Under the pieces are notes generated by a model. It saw only the letters and a list, made by a program, of their open reading frames with translations. It searched no databases and was not told the origin of the DNA. Below, in pieces: positions 38,301 to 47,721 of a DNA stretch of 64,000 nucleotides (position 1 is its first letter; each line of letters begins with the position of its first letter). The stretch is from Corallium rubrum (lineage: Eukaryota > Cnidaria > Anthozoa > Scleralcyonacea > Coralliidae), in the NCBI GenBank assembly GCA_964035015.1, contig OZ036006.1, positions 8,642,451-8,706,450 of the forward strand. Direction: 5' to 3'. The position numbers were made by a program, and so were the translations under genes.

Positions 38301-38394
38301 AAGCTTTTTACGTGATACACGCGAGCAATTATAACTTGGCAAGGAAAATTGTTGAAAAAAACAACTTGTTCATCCGACACACGAATAAGCAAAG

Positions 38395-38975
38395 TTACCA
38401 AGGAACTTGTAATTCGTTAAGGTTTGCGGATCATTTCTGTAAAGCGCTCTCAATTCGTCAGAATTTATGCCACAAAAATAAAATAGATATCGTTAGAAAG
38501 CTATGAATTTGTAGAATACAATGGTGTCTTTGGTTTCGCGATAAACACAAACCATTTATAGTTGTGAATTTTTTAATTAGAACCAGCGGGCTTCACTCGG
38601 GGCGACTTAAGAACAAAGCGTTTCATTTTTTCCAAAAAAAATTTTCGCAGTTCGATTCCAAGATAAATGTCCAGCAAAACGGTGTTTGCGTTTTTTTTAT
38701 TTATTGCCTGGTTTCGAATTTATGACTTATTTTGTCCGAATGTTGATCGAAAAACAGCATTTTTATACTCGAGTCGCCCCGGGTGAAGCCCTCTGGTTTT
38801 AATTAAAAAATTCACAACTATTAACGGTTTGTGTTTATCGCGAAACCAAAGACGTCATTGTATTCTACAAATTAATAACTTTCCAACGATATCTATTTTA
38901 TTTTTGTGGCATAAATTCTGACGAATTGAAAGCACTTTACAGAAATGATCCTGAAAACCTTAACGAAGACCTTAA
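38395..38975. repeat. inverted repeat pair
   Basis: Blocks TTCGTTAAGGTTTGCGGATC, AATTCGTCAGAATTTATGCC, CTTTGGTTTCGCGATAAACA and GGCTTCACTCGGGGCGAC on the left return inverted on the right (38756-38970). The centre is near 38690. It has the shape of a fold-back element. Confidence 0.83.
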
Positions 38976-39009
38976 TCCTTTCACGCACAGCTTTCCAAGA
39001 CTTTTCTCC

Positions 39010-39430
39010 CTTTGACGAGTAAAATAGTCTGGCGTTGCAAAGAGTAAAATAGTCTGATGTTGGACACAGTAAAATAGTCTATAGTGTTAGACAGAGTAAA
39101 ATAGTGTGGTGTTGGACACAGTAAAATAGTCTATAGTGTTAGACAGAGTAAAATAGTGTGGTGTTGGACACAGTAAAATATTCTGGTGTTAGACACAGTA
39201 AAATAGTCTGGTGTTAGACAGAGTAAAATAGTTTGGTATTAGACAGTAAAATAGTCTGGTGTTAGACACAGTAAAATAGTCTGATGTTAGACACAGTAAA
39301 ATACTCTGATGTTAGACAGAGTAAAATAGTCTGGTGTTAGACAGAGTAAAATAGTCTGATGCATGTTAGACATAGTAAAATATTCTGGTGTTAGACACAG
39401 TAAAATAGTCTGGTGTTAGACAGAGTTTAA
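39010..39430. repeat. 25-bp tandem array, block 1
   Basis: About 15 copies of AGTAAAATAGTCTGGTGTTAGACA(G/C), with variants GTCTATAGTGTTAG and GTCTGATG. The same unit forms block 2 at 40448-40770, after about 1 kb of unrelated sequence. Confidence 0.95.
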
Positions 39431-39434
39431 TGAT

Positions 39435-40445
39435 CCAACTCCTTATACGCATATTTTGCGACACTAAGAATACAGCTATGACACACACGCAATGTTTTTG
39501 TGGGAGAAGGGTTCGGGGAGAAGTACTCCGAATGGTGAAAATTGTGGTCAGCCTCATCCCAACAACTCAACGTTACGGTCTTAGTTGTCCTATAGGGGTA
39601 ATAATCCCCAAGTAGGACTCTAGTCTAATGTCCTAGGGGTGGTAGATCCCCATGTTGGACTTTGCCCAAGGGGTCGTAGTTCCCCAAGGGCATCCTACAT
39701 GTCCAAGGGGTAATAGATCCCCGAGTTGGACATTCCTTACTTTCGACTAATTCTTATAATTACATCAATTCGTATGAGTCTATGGGGTTGAGGGTGACCT
39801 TTGGGAGCACTTCATCCCCAAACCAAATCTTTATTAAAATAGTAATGCTATATACAAAATTGATTCATATATTAAGATAATAAAGTGTCCACGATATAAG
39901 TCATTTGACGCAGTTCGCATGACAGACTCTATATCGGAGTAATGTTTTTGTGAAAACTTTTTTTTTTTTTTTTAGTTTTTGTTTGGGTTTGTTTTTGGGT
40001 TTTTTTGTTTGTTTGTTTTTTTTCAACTAAAGATGTGCAAAATCGTTGAATGAGTGGGATGGGAGGTAATTTGTTCACTTTACCGAGCTTACGCATAGCT
40101 TATTGTGTAAAGCTCTTGATCACAATGGTTCATATGGTGCGTGTTGAAGTCTTATAAGGACGACTAGGTGAAATTTGATTGGTAGATTTTCCCGCGAAAA
40201 AGAGGAAATACCGTTTCCATTGGCAGACTATTCATTGCCTTGTGTTCTGCACGTGCGGAGTCATGCTGGTCGGAAAGACTGACCTTTATACCCGTCTGGG
40301 GTTTATTTGAGTTGCTGACAGCTGAGAAATTGATCTTTGTCCGCATCCCTACCGATTTACAAGGCCTTTACGCAGCTTTACATTTTGCTTAGACGTTTTT
40401 GTCTCATTAACTTAAATTTATATTTGCTATAGGCGTATATAAATT
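39435..40445. other. no gene seen (spacer between the two 25-bp arrays)
   Basis: It contains repeated GGGGT.GTAGATCCCC-like motifs at 39593-39735 (AGGGGTAATAGATCCCCGAG and variants, several copies) and a T-rich run at 39959-40020. No supportable exon. Confidence 0.5.
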
Positions 40446-40447
40446 GG

Positions 40448-40770
40448 CTAAAATAGTCTGATGTTAGACAGAGTAAAATAGTCTGGTGTTAGACAGAGTA
40501 AAGTAGTCAGGTGTTAGACAGAGTAAAATAGTCTGATGTCAGACACAGTAAAATAGTCTGGTGTTAGACACAGTAAAATAGTCTGGTGTTAGACAGAGTA
40601 AAGTAGTCAGGTGTTAGACAGAGTAAAATAGTCTGGTGTTAGACAGAGTAAAATAATCTGGTGTTAGACACAGTAAAATAGTCTGGTGTTAGACAGAGTA
40701 AAATAGTCTGATGTTACCGACAAAGTAAAATAGTCTGGTGTTAGACAGTCTGGCGTTAGCCAGAGTAAAA
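40448..40770. repeat. 25-bp tandem array, block 2
   Basis: About 12 copies of the AGTAAAATAGTCTGGTGTTAGACA unit. It ends in GTCTGGCGTTAGCCAGAGTA, a near-palindromic variant that also appears singly at about 24258. Confidence 0.95.
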
Positions 40771-40948
40771 TACTAAATATATGTGCGCCTACATGCGTGC
40801 TTACGAGCCAAGGACTTAATTTCAAGAAATTATCGAAGAGATTTGGCGATTTAAGATTATGTCGCAACTTAAATTAAAACCACGTGCATGTATCACGTTC
40901 GGATTATTAATCGCATGATTAAGACCACGAGGTTGTTATTATTTAAGT

Positions 40949-40954
40949 ATAAAC
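40949..40954 (+). promoter_or_regulatory. putative TATA box of the neuropeptide gene
   Basis: TATAAA lies 67-72 bases before the ATG at 41021. A start site about 30 bases downstream would give a short 5' leader of about 40 bases. Position and context fit; there is no experimental support. Confidence 0.4.
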
Positions 40955-41020
40955 CAAAACAACCGAAGCATTTAAATAACGCGGTTTAACGAAGCATTGC
41001 ACAGAAGTCGAGTTCCCATC

Positions 41021-41821
41021 ATGGCCACCGTATCTATGCTTTGGGTGTTAGTAATATGCACAGTCGTTGGTGTAAGCCAAGTACAGAGCTTCACTGTTGC
41101 AAACAAGAGAGAGCGGCACTTCTTTGCGGAGTACACAGGAGAGGGAGAGTTGGGAGCCGTACAGCAGGACTCGCCTTATTTTAACAGCGAAAGAAGGAAG
41201 AACATTGGTGAAAGAGAACAGCCACTCTCCCCTGAGAAAAGACAGCAGATACCTGGACGCTTTTGGAAAAGAGAACAGCCACCCTTCCCTGAGAAAAGAC
41301 AGCATGGGAAAAGAGAACAGGAACGCTTTGGGAAAAGAGAACAGGAACGCTTTGGGAAAAGAGAACAGGAACTCTTTGGGAAAAGAGAACAGAAACCCTT
41401 TGGGAAAAGAGAACAGGAACGCTTTGGGAAAAGAGAACAGGAACGCTTTGGGAAAAGAGAACAGGAACTCTTTGGGAAAAGAGAACAGAAACCCTTTGGG
41501 AAAAGAGAACAGGAACGCTTTGGGAAAAGAGAACAGGAACGCTTTGGGAAAAGAGAACAGGAACGCTTTGGGAAAAGAGAACAGGAACGCTTTGGGAAAA
41601 GAGAACAGGAACGCTTTGGGAAAAGAGAACAGGAACGCTTTGGGAAAAGAGAACAGCCACCCTTCCCTGAGAAAAGACAGCAGATACATGGACGCTTTGG
41701 GAAAAGAGAACAGGAACTCTTTGGGAAAAGAGAACAGGAACGCTTTGGGAAAAGAGAACAGGAACTCTTTGGGAAAAGAGAACACGAACGCTTTGGGAAA
41801 AGAGAAAATGGAGGACGGTAG
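41021..41821 (+). CDS. RFamide-type neuropeptide precursor (pQERFamide)
   Basis: A 266-residue secreted precursor in one coding exon. Residues 1-23 (MATVSMLWVLVICTVVGVS...) form a signal peptide with likely cleavage after VQS. A spacer follows, then dibasic-bounded units from about residue 62 on. Most are an eight-residue unit REQERFGK: 11 QERFG, 4 QELFG, 2 QKPFG and single EHERFG and QQIHGRFG, each ending GKR for cleavage and C-terminal amidation. Each Gln follows a Glu, as in anthozoan precursors where processing at acidic residues exposes Gln for pyroglutamate formation. Predicted products are pQERFamide, pQELFamide and pQKPFamide. Non-amidated QPPFPE (two) and QPLSPE are also bounded by KR. 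The ATG lies in ATCATGGCC; an upstream in-frame start is TTG only. Poly(A) signal at 41927. Confidence 0.93.
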   Translation: MATVSMLWVLVICTVVGVSQVQSFTVANKRERHFFAEYTGEGELGAVQQDSPYFNSERRKNIGEREQPLSPEKRQQIPGRFWKREQPPFPEKRQHGKREQERFGKREQERFGKREQELFGKREQKPFGKREQERFGKREQERFGKREQELFGKREQKPFGKREQERFGKREQERFGKREQERFGKREQERFGKREQERFGKREQERFGKREQPPFPEKRQQIHGRFGKREQELFGKREQERFGKREQELFGKREHERFGKRENGGR

Positions 41822-41926
41822 TCATCATAAAATGCTTATAATGTTAACTTATATTTGTAGTTGCATATAGTGGGACATAAATTGATCATTGATGTTGTAG
41901 TTCACCTCCATGCAATAATGTCATTG

Positions 41927-41932
41927 AATAAA
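41927..41932 (+). terminator. poly(A) signal of the neuropeptide gene
   Basis: AATAAA, 106 bases after the stop codon, in GTCATTGAATAAAGTACT. Confidence 0.7.
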
Positions 41933-42049
41933 GTACTAAAAGAAACCAAGATATGTTTATAATTATTATTGTCTCGTAATCTGCACTTTTCGTCGCGGCT
42001 CCCCTGGTCCCCCGGTCCCCCCCCCTGGCTACGTCCCTGTCCTAAATAC

Positions 42050-42320
42050 ATTTGTGCCTTGGTGACTTTCAAACCTAAATCGAATCACGCTTTAAGATCA
42101 AATAATGAATTATTACTGATGCCCCCTGTAAAAAAGACTCTACCAACCCTTGATGATAGGGCCTTCGTAGCCTAGCCACAGCACCCAAGTTGTGAAACTC
42201 ACTTCCATCTCAACTCAGGGACATCAACTCAATCGCAACATTTAAGAAAGAACTTAAGACATATTTGTTTCATATAGCATTTAATTATATTGTATATTTG
42301 GATGAGAATATCTAGTTTTT
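42050..42320 (+). pseudogene. LINE (CR1/L2-like) C-terminal remnant, + strand
   Basis: 42165-42316 reads, in one frame with one stop at the Trp position, as NSLPSQLRDINSIATFKKEL, then KTYLFHIAFNY. This is the standard C-terminus of CR1/L2-like LINE ORFs. The preceding 100 bases, in another frame, carry a Ser/Asn/Lys-rich stretch typical of this region. A frameshift and a stop show it is dead. Confidence 0.72.
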
Positions 42321-42781
42321 CTTAATATATATTATTAAGACTATTGCATAGTATCTTACACGATGTTTTTACATGATATATTACCAAACTGATAAGTTGA
42401 ATATTTTTATTTTATTTATTTTATTTGCTTTGCCATACTCAAACAATACGTACAGACATCGACAAAAACAACTGGCAGGGCAACCGCAACAGCTTACGCC
42501 AATTACTGCGGTCCCTAAAGATTACAACAAATACAACTACAGTACACCAGATAATTACAAACATTAAGCTAAAAACAACACGATATCGATTTAGTTAGAT
42601 CACAAGCTTTGTTGCATTTGATGCATATCGATTTCCATGTTCGTGGATCATCTGTGTTAAAACAGTGTTCTAGTGCTAAATTATAGTAATTATATAGTCC
42701 TTTTACAGAATCATCCTCAGAAACATGAGAAAATTTTTCATGATGTCTTATACTGCTAAAGTTAACCGAAAAATTTCGGCT

Positions 42782-42852
42782 GACTCGAGCGGGATTTGAA
42801 CTCGCACCTTCGGGATTCCGGTCCGCCGCTCTACCTGTTGAGCTATCGAGCC
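42782..42852 (-). mobile_element. tRNA-like sequence, minus copy
   Basis: 71 bases (read on the minus strand) with a paired acceptor stem GGCTCGA/TCGAGTC, a D-arm AGCTC...GAGC and a T-arm with GTTCAAATCCC (B box). The anticodon arm does not pair well and lacks the expected T before the anticodon. It is therefore probably a SINE head rather than a working tRNA. Confidence 0.65.
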
Positions 42853-42990
42853 GCACAGGGATTGGAGGCAAGTTCTATCCAACTTAAGTGCACGAGATAT
42901 TCTCGCGACAACTTAACGCTTATCCGTGAGGACTTAAGTTGGATAGAACTTGCACTTAAGTTGGATAGAACTTGCCTCCAATCCCTGTGC

Positions 42991-43061
42991 GGCTCGATAG
43001 CTCAACAGGTAGAGCGGTGGACCGGAATCCCGAAGGTGCGAGTTCAAATCCCGCTCGAGTC
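42991..43061 (+). mobile_element. tRNA-like sequence, plus copy
   Basis: Almost identical to the minus copy at 42782-42852 and in the opposite orientation; they differ in the anticodon arm (GGTGG versus GGCGG). The two are joined by inverted flanks (CAGGGATTGGAGGCAAGTTC and its complement, AACTTAAG core), so the unit is a perfect-looking fold-back. Confidence 0.65.
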
Positions 43062-43629
43062 AGCCGAAATTTTTCGGTTGACTTTAGCATCATGAAAAAT
43101 ATAGTCCTTTAGTTAAAGTCTTTTAAAGTTATACATTTAATTGTTAAGTTCCTTCGCAATACGTTCCAGATTCTAGTTGTCCTAATTAAAAATGATTTCT
43201 GAAACGTAGATGTTTTACATTTTGTGTCTGAAATTGTAAACAGTTTGGGTTTGCTGGTCGTGTAGGTCTATTTGAATTTTGAGGTTCTGGTAGTATGTCA
43301 CTGCTTAAGTTAATAATGTTACGATTTGATTTGAAAAGGAACAACATGTCAAGGTATTCGTGCCAGTAACATAAAGGAAGTAGATTTAACGTTAAGAGAC
43401 GATGGTTATAACTGATGTCACAGAAGAAGGGTAGGTCCATTATATATTTTGATGCGCGTCTTTGGACGCGTTCCGTGCGCTTGATAAGATCGACAGACTG
43501 TGGAGCCCAGACTTGCGATGCGTAAGCGAGTTGGGAACGGACGAGAGCTAGATAAAGTGTTCGACGGACAGAGAAGTTCTTGATTTTTATCGTGGACCGT
43601 CGTATATATCCCAGTAATAGAATAGGGCT

Positions 43630-44640
43630 CTTATAATAAGTATTTTCTTAATTTTAGGTTCAGAATTGTATTCTTATTATTGATATGTATTGTAAGGCGC
43701 ATTTGAAAACCTTAAGTTGAATTTGCGCGGTATAAATAAATGTTATTATTTGTAATAAAAAGAACTTATCAAATCATACATGTGCTGACGTTACGGAGTT
43801 ATACGCCATTGACGAGTTGTCCAGCTACAATCCTTGCCAAAATTAACTCGAACAGTCGAGTAAAAAAGGTATAAAAAACATCGCTTCCGACTCCCCCCGT
43901 TCAATGTTGGTTAGAAAATGAAATGCGAAGTATGTTCAGTGCAAATTTTTATCAACATTGCATGGGGGAGCGGGAGGCAATGATTTTCAGAAGGAAATTT
44001 GATATCAGATGTCGATCTTAGCTTCGAAAGGGTTACTTGCTAAAGGTATTGGAGTTTTCGGCTGAAGAATGAGAGAGCTTTAAGCGAAAGCTTATACATT
44101 CACTAACGACAAACGGGCGACCAACGCCAAGGTTTAACGACACATGTTGAAACACAGAGAGCATCTGAAGGTCTTCTTTGTGTTTTAGGTTTTTGATATA
44201 CTCACTTGAAGATAAAAACATGGCGTTTCTCTTAACAGCTGGGTGCCATGCAAATTGGAATGCGCGGTAATTCGAAACTCGAAACACCAACTTAAGAGCT
44301 ATTTGGCGTTAAATTTCAACCGTAACATTAAATGCGACACATTAAATTCGACGTCTAAACCGAACTGTGTCACTTCTGTCAGTCGCATAATCGTCGCATT
44401 AAATTCGACGAATTAAATGCGACGGAACTTCGACGTCTAAACCAGGCCTTAGACTCCTACGTTCTCTGTTTCGGCAGTATATTAAATAAACCTAATTTAA
44501 TTATATGTTTTATTAATCACCCCTCCCTCATCATGATTATATGGCTCAAATGTCAACATTATCATGCAAATAAACTCAACTAACTGAATTAAAAATCAGG
44601 ACAACTTTGCAAGCGAACGGACACTAAGACGTCAAATAAT
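43630..44640. other. no gene seen
   Basis: AT-rich upstream region of the gene at 44651. It includes a short inverted element at about 44315-44455 with AAATTCGACG and CGACGTCTAAACC motifs in both orientations. Confidence 0.45.
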
Positions 44641-44650
44641 ACATCGAAAA

Positions 44651-46176
44651 ATGGAGTCTACTCCTAAAAAGGAGTTGGGGAAGTTATCTGATAATAAAAG
44701 GGAGATTATTACGCAAGCTTTCGCGAAAGTCTGTAAGAATGTACCGAGTACAGAGCAAGATTGGGACAATACAAATGAGAATAAAGACCTTCTAGAAAAT
44801 CAAAATAATCGATACCGACGGCCAGAAATAAGCGACGATTTTGATTTTAATATAACTGACAAATGCTCGCAGCAGACAGCAGACGACAGGAGAACAGACG
44901 AGAGGACAACAGACGAGAGGACAGCAAGACATAAGGGAAGTCACTGTTATCTGATTCAAGACGATTTACAGGAATTCCAAGAGAAGCCACTTGACGAAGA
45001 AGCATCAGAACCAGCTCTTCATAAGCGGTTTCCCATAGAGAGGTCAAAAGTGGTCGACTATGAAGCAAAGACCTGTGAGTTGATATGCGAGGGTGATCCC
45101 AAAGAGAAAGCGTTGAGATATTTAGAAGAAAGTGGTGTGCTTCGAATGTTTCAAGTGAGTCTGACATAAAGTTTTGTTAGTTCTTGTTGTACAAGCTGTC
45201 GTTAGATGGCAATACTCAGAACTACTCTGAGCTCCAGACGGAGACTTCGCATATTGAATGCTATATAGCCAGACGCTCCGGCTAACCATTGATCGGAATT
45301 GATCTATAGAACTCAGATGGTAGACTAACTTTACAAACCGTGAAATGAAAGTATTTGTGCTGCGTAGGCAGTGTTGAAATACAAATCGAAATATAGTAAG
45401 GTTAAATTTTGATATACTGCCAAAATTATTGAACGGCCTTCGTTCGAAACGTTAGAAACTACGTACGGTTCAATAATTTCAGCAGTACTCAAACCTTACT
45501 ATATGTCTATATTTCGATTTAATTTTACCAACTCCAAGCTGAAAGTACTACACTAACCTAACCAACATATAAGTCTAGTCTTATTCGTCTCACGTGGTGG
45601 CTAGTTTGGATAATTGGTTGAAAATATCGCCGGTCATAACATTTATCGCTTAGCAACCAACGCGTCATTTATATGCAAAAGAATGAACGCACAATCCGTA
45701 CCACACGCGGCCCTGGTACCGCCAACAATTCTTTGCGTGCAGTAAATATTGTTTCTTGCAGAATTATTGGAAGATATGGTTTTAAAACGATCAACTTTGG
45801 TAGGAATGAAGTCCTTGCTTACTTAATCCATCTTAACATGATTAACAATGTTTAGTTATTATTTGAGCTGATTTGAGGTCGCAAAGCATTGTGGTTAAAT
45901 GCAGCGCCGCCATCTTGTCCGGTACCGTCAATTGAAGTAATTGGCCAAAAGCTTTTGTGGTAATTCTACTACTCTTCTGTACTAATTTTTTCTATCTTGC
46001 CTTAGAATTTGGCAGCGGGGATTGTCCATGATCGACCACAGCAGCCATTACTGTACATGATGAAAGCTCTGGAGCAAGCAAAGGATGAGGACTGGGGAGA
46101 GTTACCAGATTTCCCGCGTTTTACAGACGTGAGCACCGGGAATGAGAATGGCAAAAGATTTGAAACAAATAGCTGA
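44651..46176 (+). CDS. uncharacterised protein, RIIa/Dpy-30-like C-terminal region
   Basis: Two exons, 44651-45154 and 46006-46176 (donor CAA/GTGAGT, acceptor CTTAG, phase 0), give 224 residues. The N-terminal two thirds is hydrophilic, with a run of RTDERTTDERT, and is probably disordered. Across the splice the product reads ALRYLEESGVLRMFQNLAAG, then IVHDRPQQPLLYMMKALEQA. That pattern of two amphipathic helices (LEESGVxxxFQxLxxxIVxxRPxxPLxYM) recalls the RIIa/Dpy-30-type docking regions of several ciliary and sperm proteins. I cannot name an orthologue. The ATG follows in-frame stops and begins MESTPKKELGKL. The intron contains a palindrome near 45400-45500. Confidence 0.72.
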
Positions 46177-46336
46177 CACAATTTGAAACATTGCTGTCTA
46201 CGGTGTGCACATGCGTGATTGCGTGTCTCTGTAAAATTGTGAGAATTAAAATTTCGCAAATTTGTTGTAAATAGCTAAGGCAACAACAGTCAAAGCCGCC
46301 AAAAAATTCATCGACATTTTTTTTTTGTAAATAATC

Positions 46337-47095
46337 CAGGTACTACAGAAGGAAACCAGAGTAAACTAAACTAACTTTATTTTTTGAATAACACTATCAG
46401 TCATATCTAAACTGTTCTTCCTAGAGGTCCAGTAAGGACCATCCTTCATTGATCCAGTGTTACTACAGAAGGAAACCAGAGTAAACTAAACTAACTTTAT
46501 TTATACTGGATAACACTATCAGTCATATCTAAACTGTTCTCTCTAGAGGTCCAGTAAGGACCATCCTTCATTGGTTCAGTGTTACTACAGAAGGAAACCA
46601 GAATAAACTAAACTAACTTTATTTATACTGGATAACTCTATCAGTCATATCTAAACTGTTCTTGCTAGAGGTCCAGTTAGGACCATCCCTCATTGGTCCA
46701 GTGTTATTACAGGAGGAAACCAGAGTAAACTAAACTAACTTTATTTATACTGGATAACCCTATCAGTCATATCTAAACTGTTCTTCCTAGAGGTCCTGTA
46801 AACACCATCCCTCATTGGTCCAGTGTTACTACAGGAGGAAACCGGTAAACTAAACTAACTTTATTTATACTGGATAACCCTATCAGTCATATCTAAACTG
46901 TTCTCTCTCTAGAGGTCCAGTAAAGACCATCCCTCATTGATCCAGTGTTACTACAGGAGGAAACCAGAGTAAACTAAACTAACTTTATTTATACTGGATA
47001 ACCCTATCAGTCATATCTAAACTGTTCTTCCTAGAGGTCCAGTAAAGACCATCCCTCATTGGTCCAGTGTAACTACAGGAGGAAACTGGAATAAC
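46337..47095. repeat. ~125-bp tandem array, inverted relative to the GAPDH-intron array
   Basis: About six copies of GTTACTACAGGAGGAAACCA, AACTAACTTTATTTATACTG, ATCAGTCATATCTAAACTGT and AGAGGTCCAGTAAGGACCAT. It is the reverse complement of the unit at 25793-26780. It lies just downstream of the gene at 44651-46176. Confidence 0.95.
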
Positions 47096-47099
47096 CTAA

Positions 47100-47720
47100 C
47101 TGCAAGCACATGAGGCCAATGTGAAATTTTAATCTGATAACTGCATTGAGCTTTCGGGGGGGAGCGGGCGGCGTAGGACCTCTGGGACCAGGGTAGCATT
47201 GAGCAGGAATGAAACCCAGATCGTAGAGGTGAAGGGCACATTGCACACCACCCCACCCACCCCCAACAAAGGTAACTTTTGTCTGATTGGTCAGTTTTAA
47301 GTATGACGTAATCGCTAAGTTGCTATGGAAATTTCAAGATGGTCGACGTAGAGGCGAGAAGCTGTTTTTCGAAGGTTCTCTATCACGGTAAAATTAGCAA
47401 TGGAAATATTATTTTAAACGATTCATAAATAAAGATATTTAAAATCGATGAACTGATGGTTAGTGTCTTTATATTTTAAAGTATTTATATACAAAAGTAT
47501 GGAGATCAGATGGGATCAATTTTGATCTCATTTGATTTTGCGATCGGTTATTAATAAGTAAATGGCTACTTTAACATCTCTGTGCTTTTAACCGTCCAAC
47601 CAATCGGTGCAAAATGGCTTAACGTTTGTGCTCTTATTTGTAAACTTCTACCCGTTTATAAGACGAAAGGCGGGAAAAGATTTTTTTGTTTTTAGCCTTG
47701 TACTTACAGCTTTTGCGTTC
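47100..47720. other. no gene seen
   Basis: A short ATG-containing frame at 47338 (MVDVEARSCFSKVLYHGKIS) stops after about 29 codons. It may be the relic of a first exon but cannot be supported. Confidence 0.4.
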
Positions 47721-47721
47721 G

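Larger units (their letters stand above)
42408..43625 (-). pseudogene. LINE C-terminal remnant, copy C, interrupted by a tRNA-like pair
   Basis: Minus strand. About 43610-43190 encodes VRRTLYLALVRSQLAYASQV, WAPQSVDL, ERVQRRASKYI and LLPLCYWHEYLDMLFLFK, the post-RT region of a LINE. 42730-42569 carries the family C-terminus DDPRTWKSICIKCNKAC and final CCF. The 3' tail (AAAT)n is at 42408-42430, with the CTGCGG(A/T)CC block also seen at 14400. A 340-bp fold-back containing two opposed tRNA-like sequences is inserted at about 42765-43100, between the two halves. Confidence 0.82.

Noticed and set aside
39010..40770. CRISPR-like regularly spaced repeats
   Set aside because: The units are contiguous, without unique spacers, and the genome is eukaryotic.
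41048..41870. Minus-strand FSFPK and VLFSQ repeat frames and the + strand GKENRNAL frame
   Set aside because: Shadows of the 24-bp neuropeptide repeat in other frames. Only the frame with the signal peptide and GKR sites makes biological sense.
42991..43061. Functional tRNA gene
   Set aside because: Poor anticodon-stem pairing, no T before the anticodon, and a mirrored duplicate within a LINE; more likely a SINE-type sequence.
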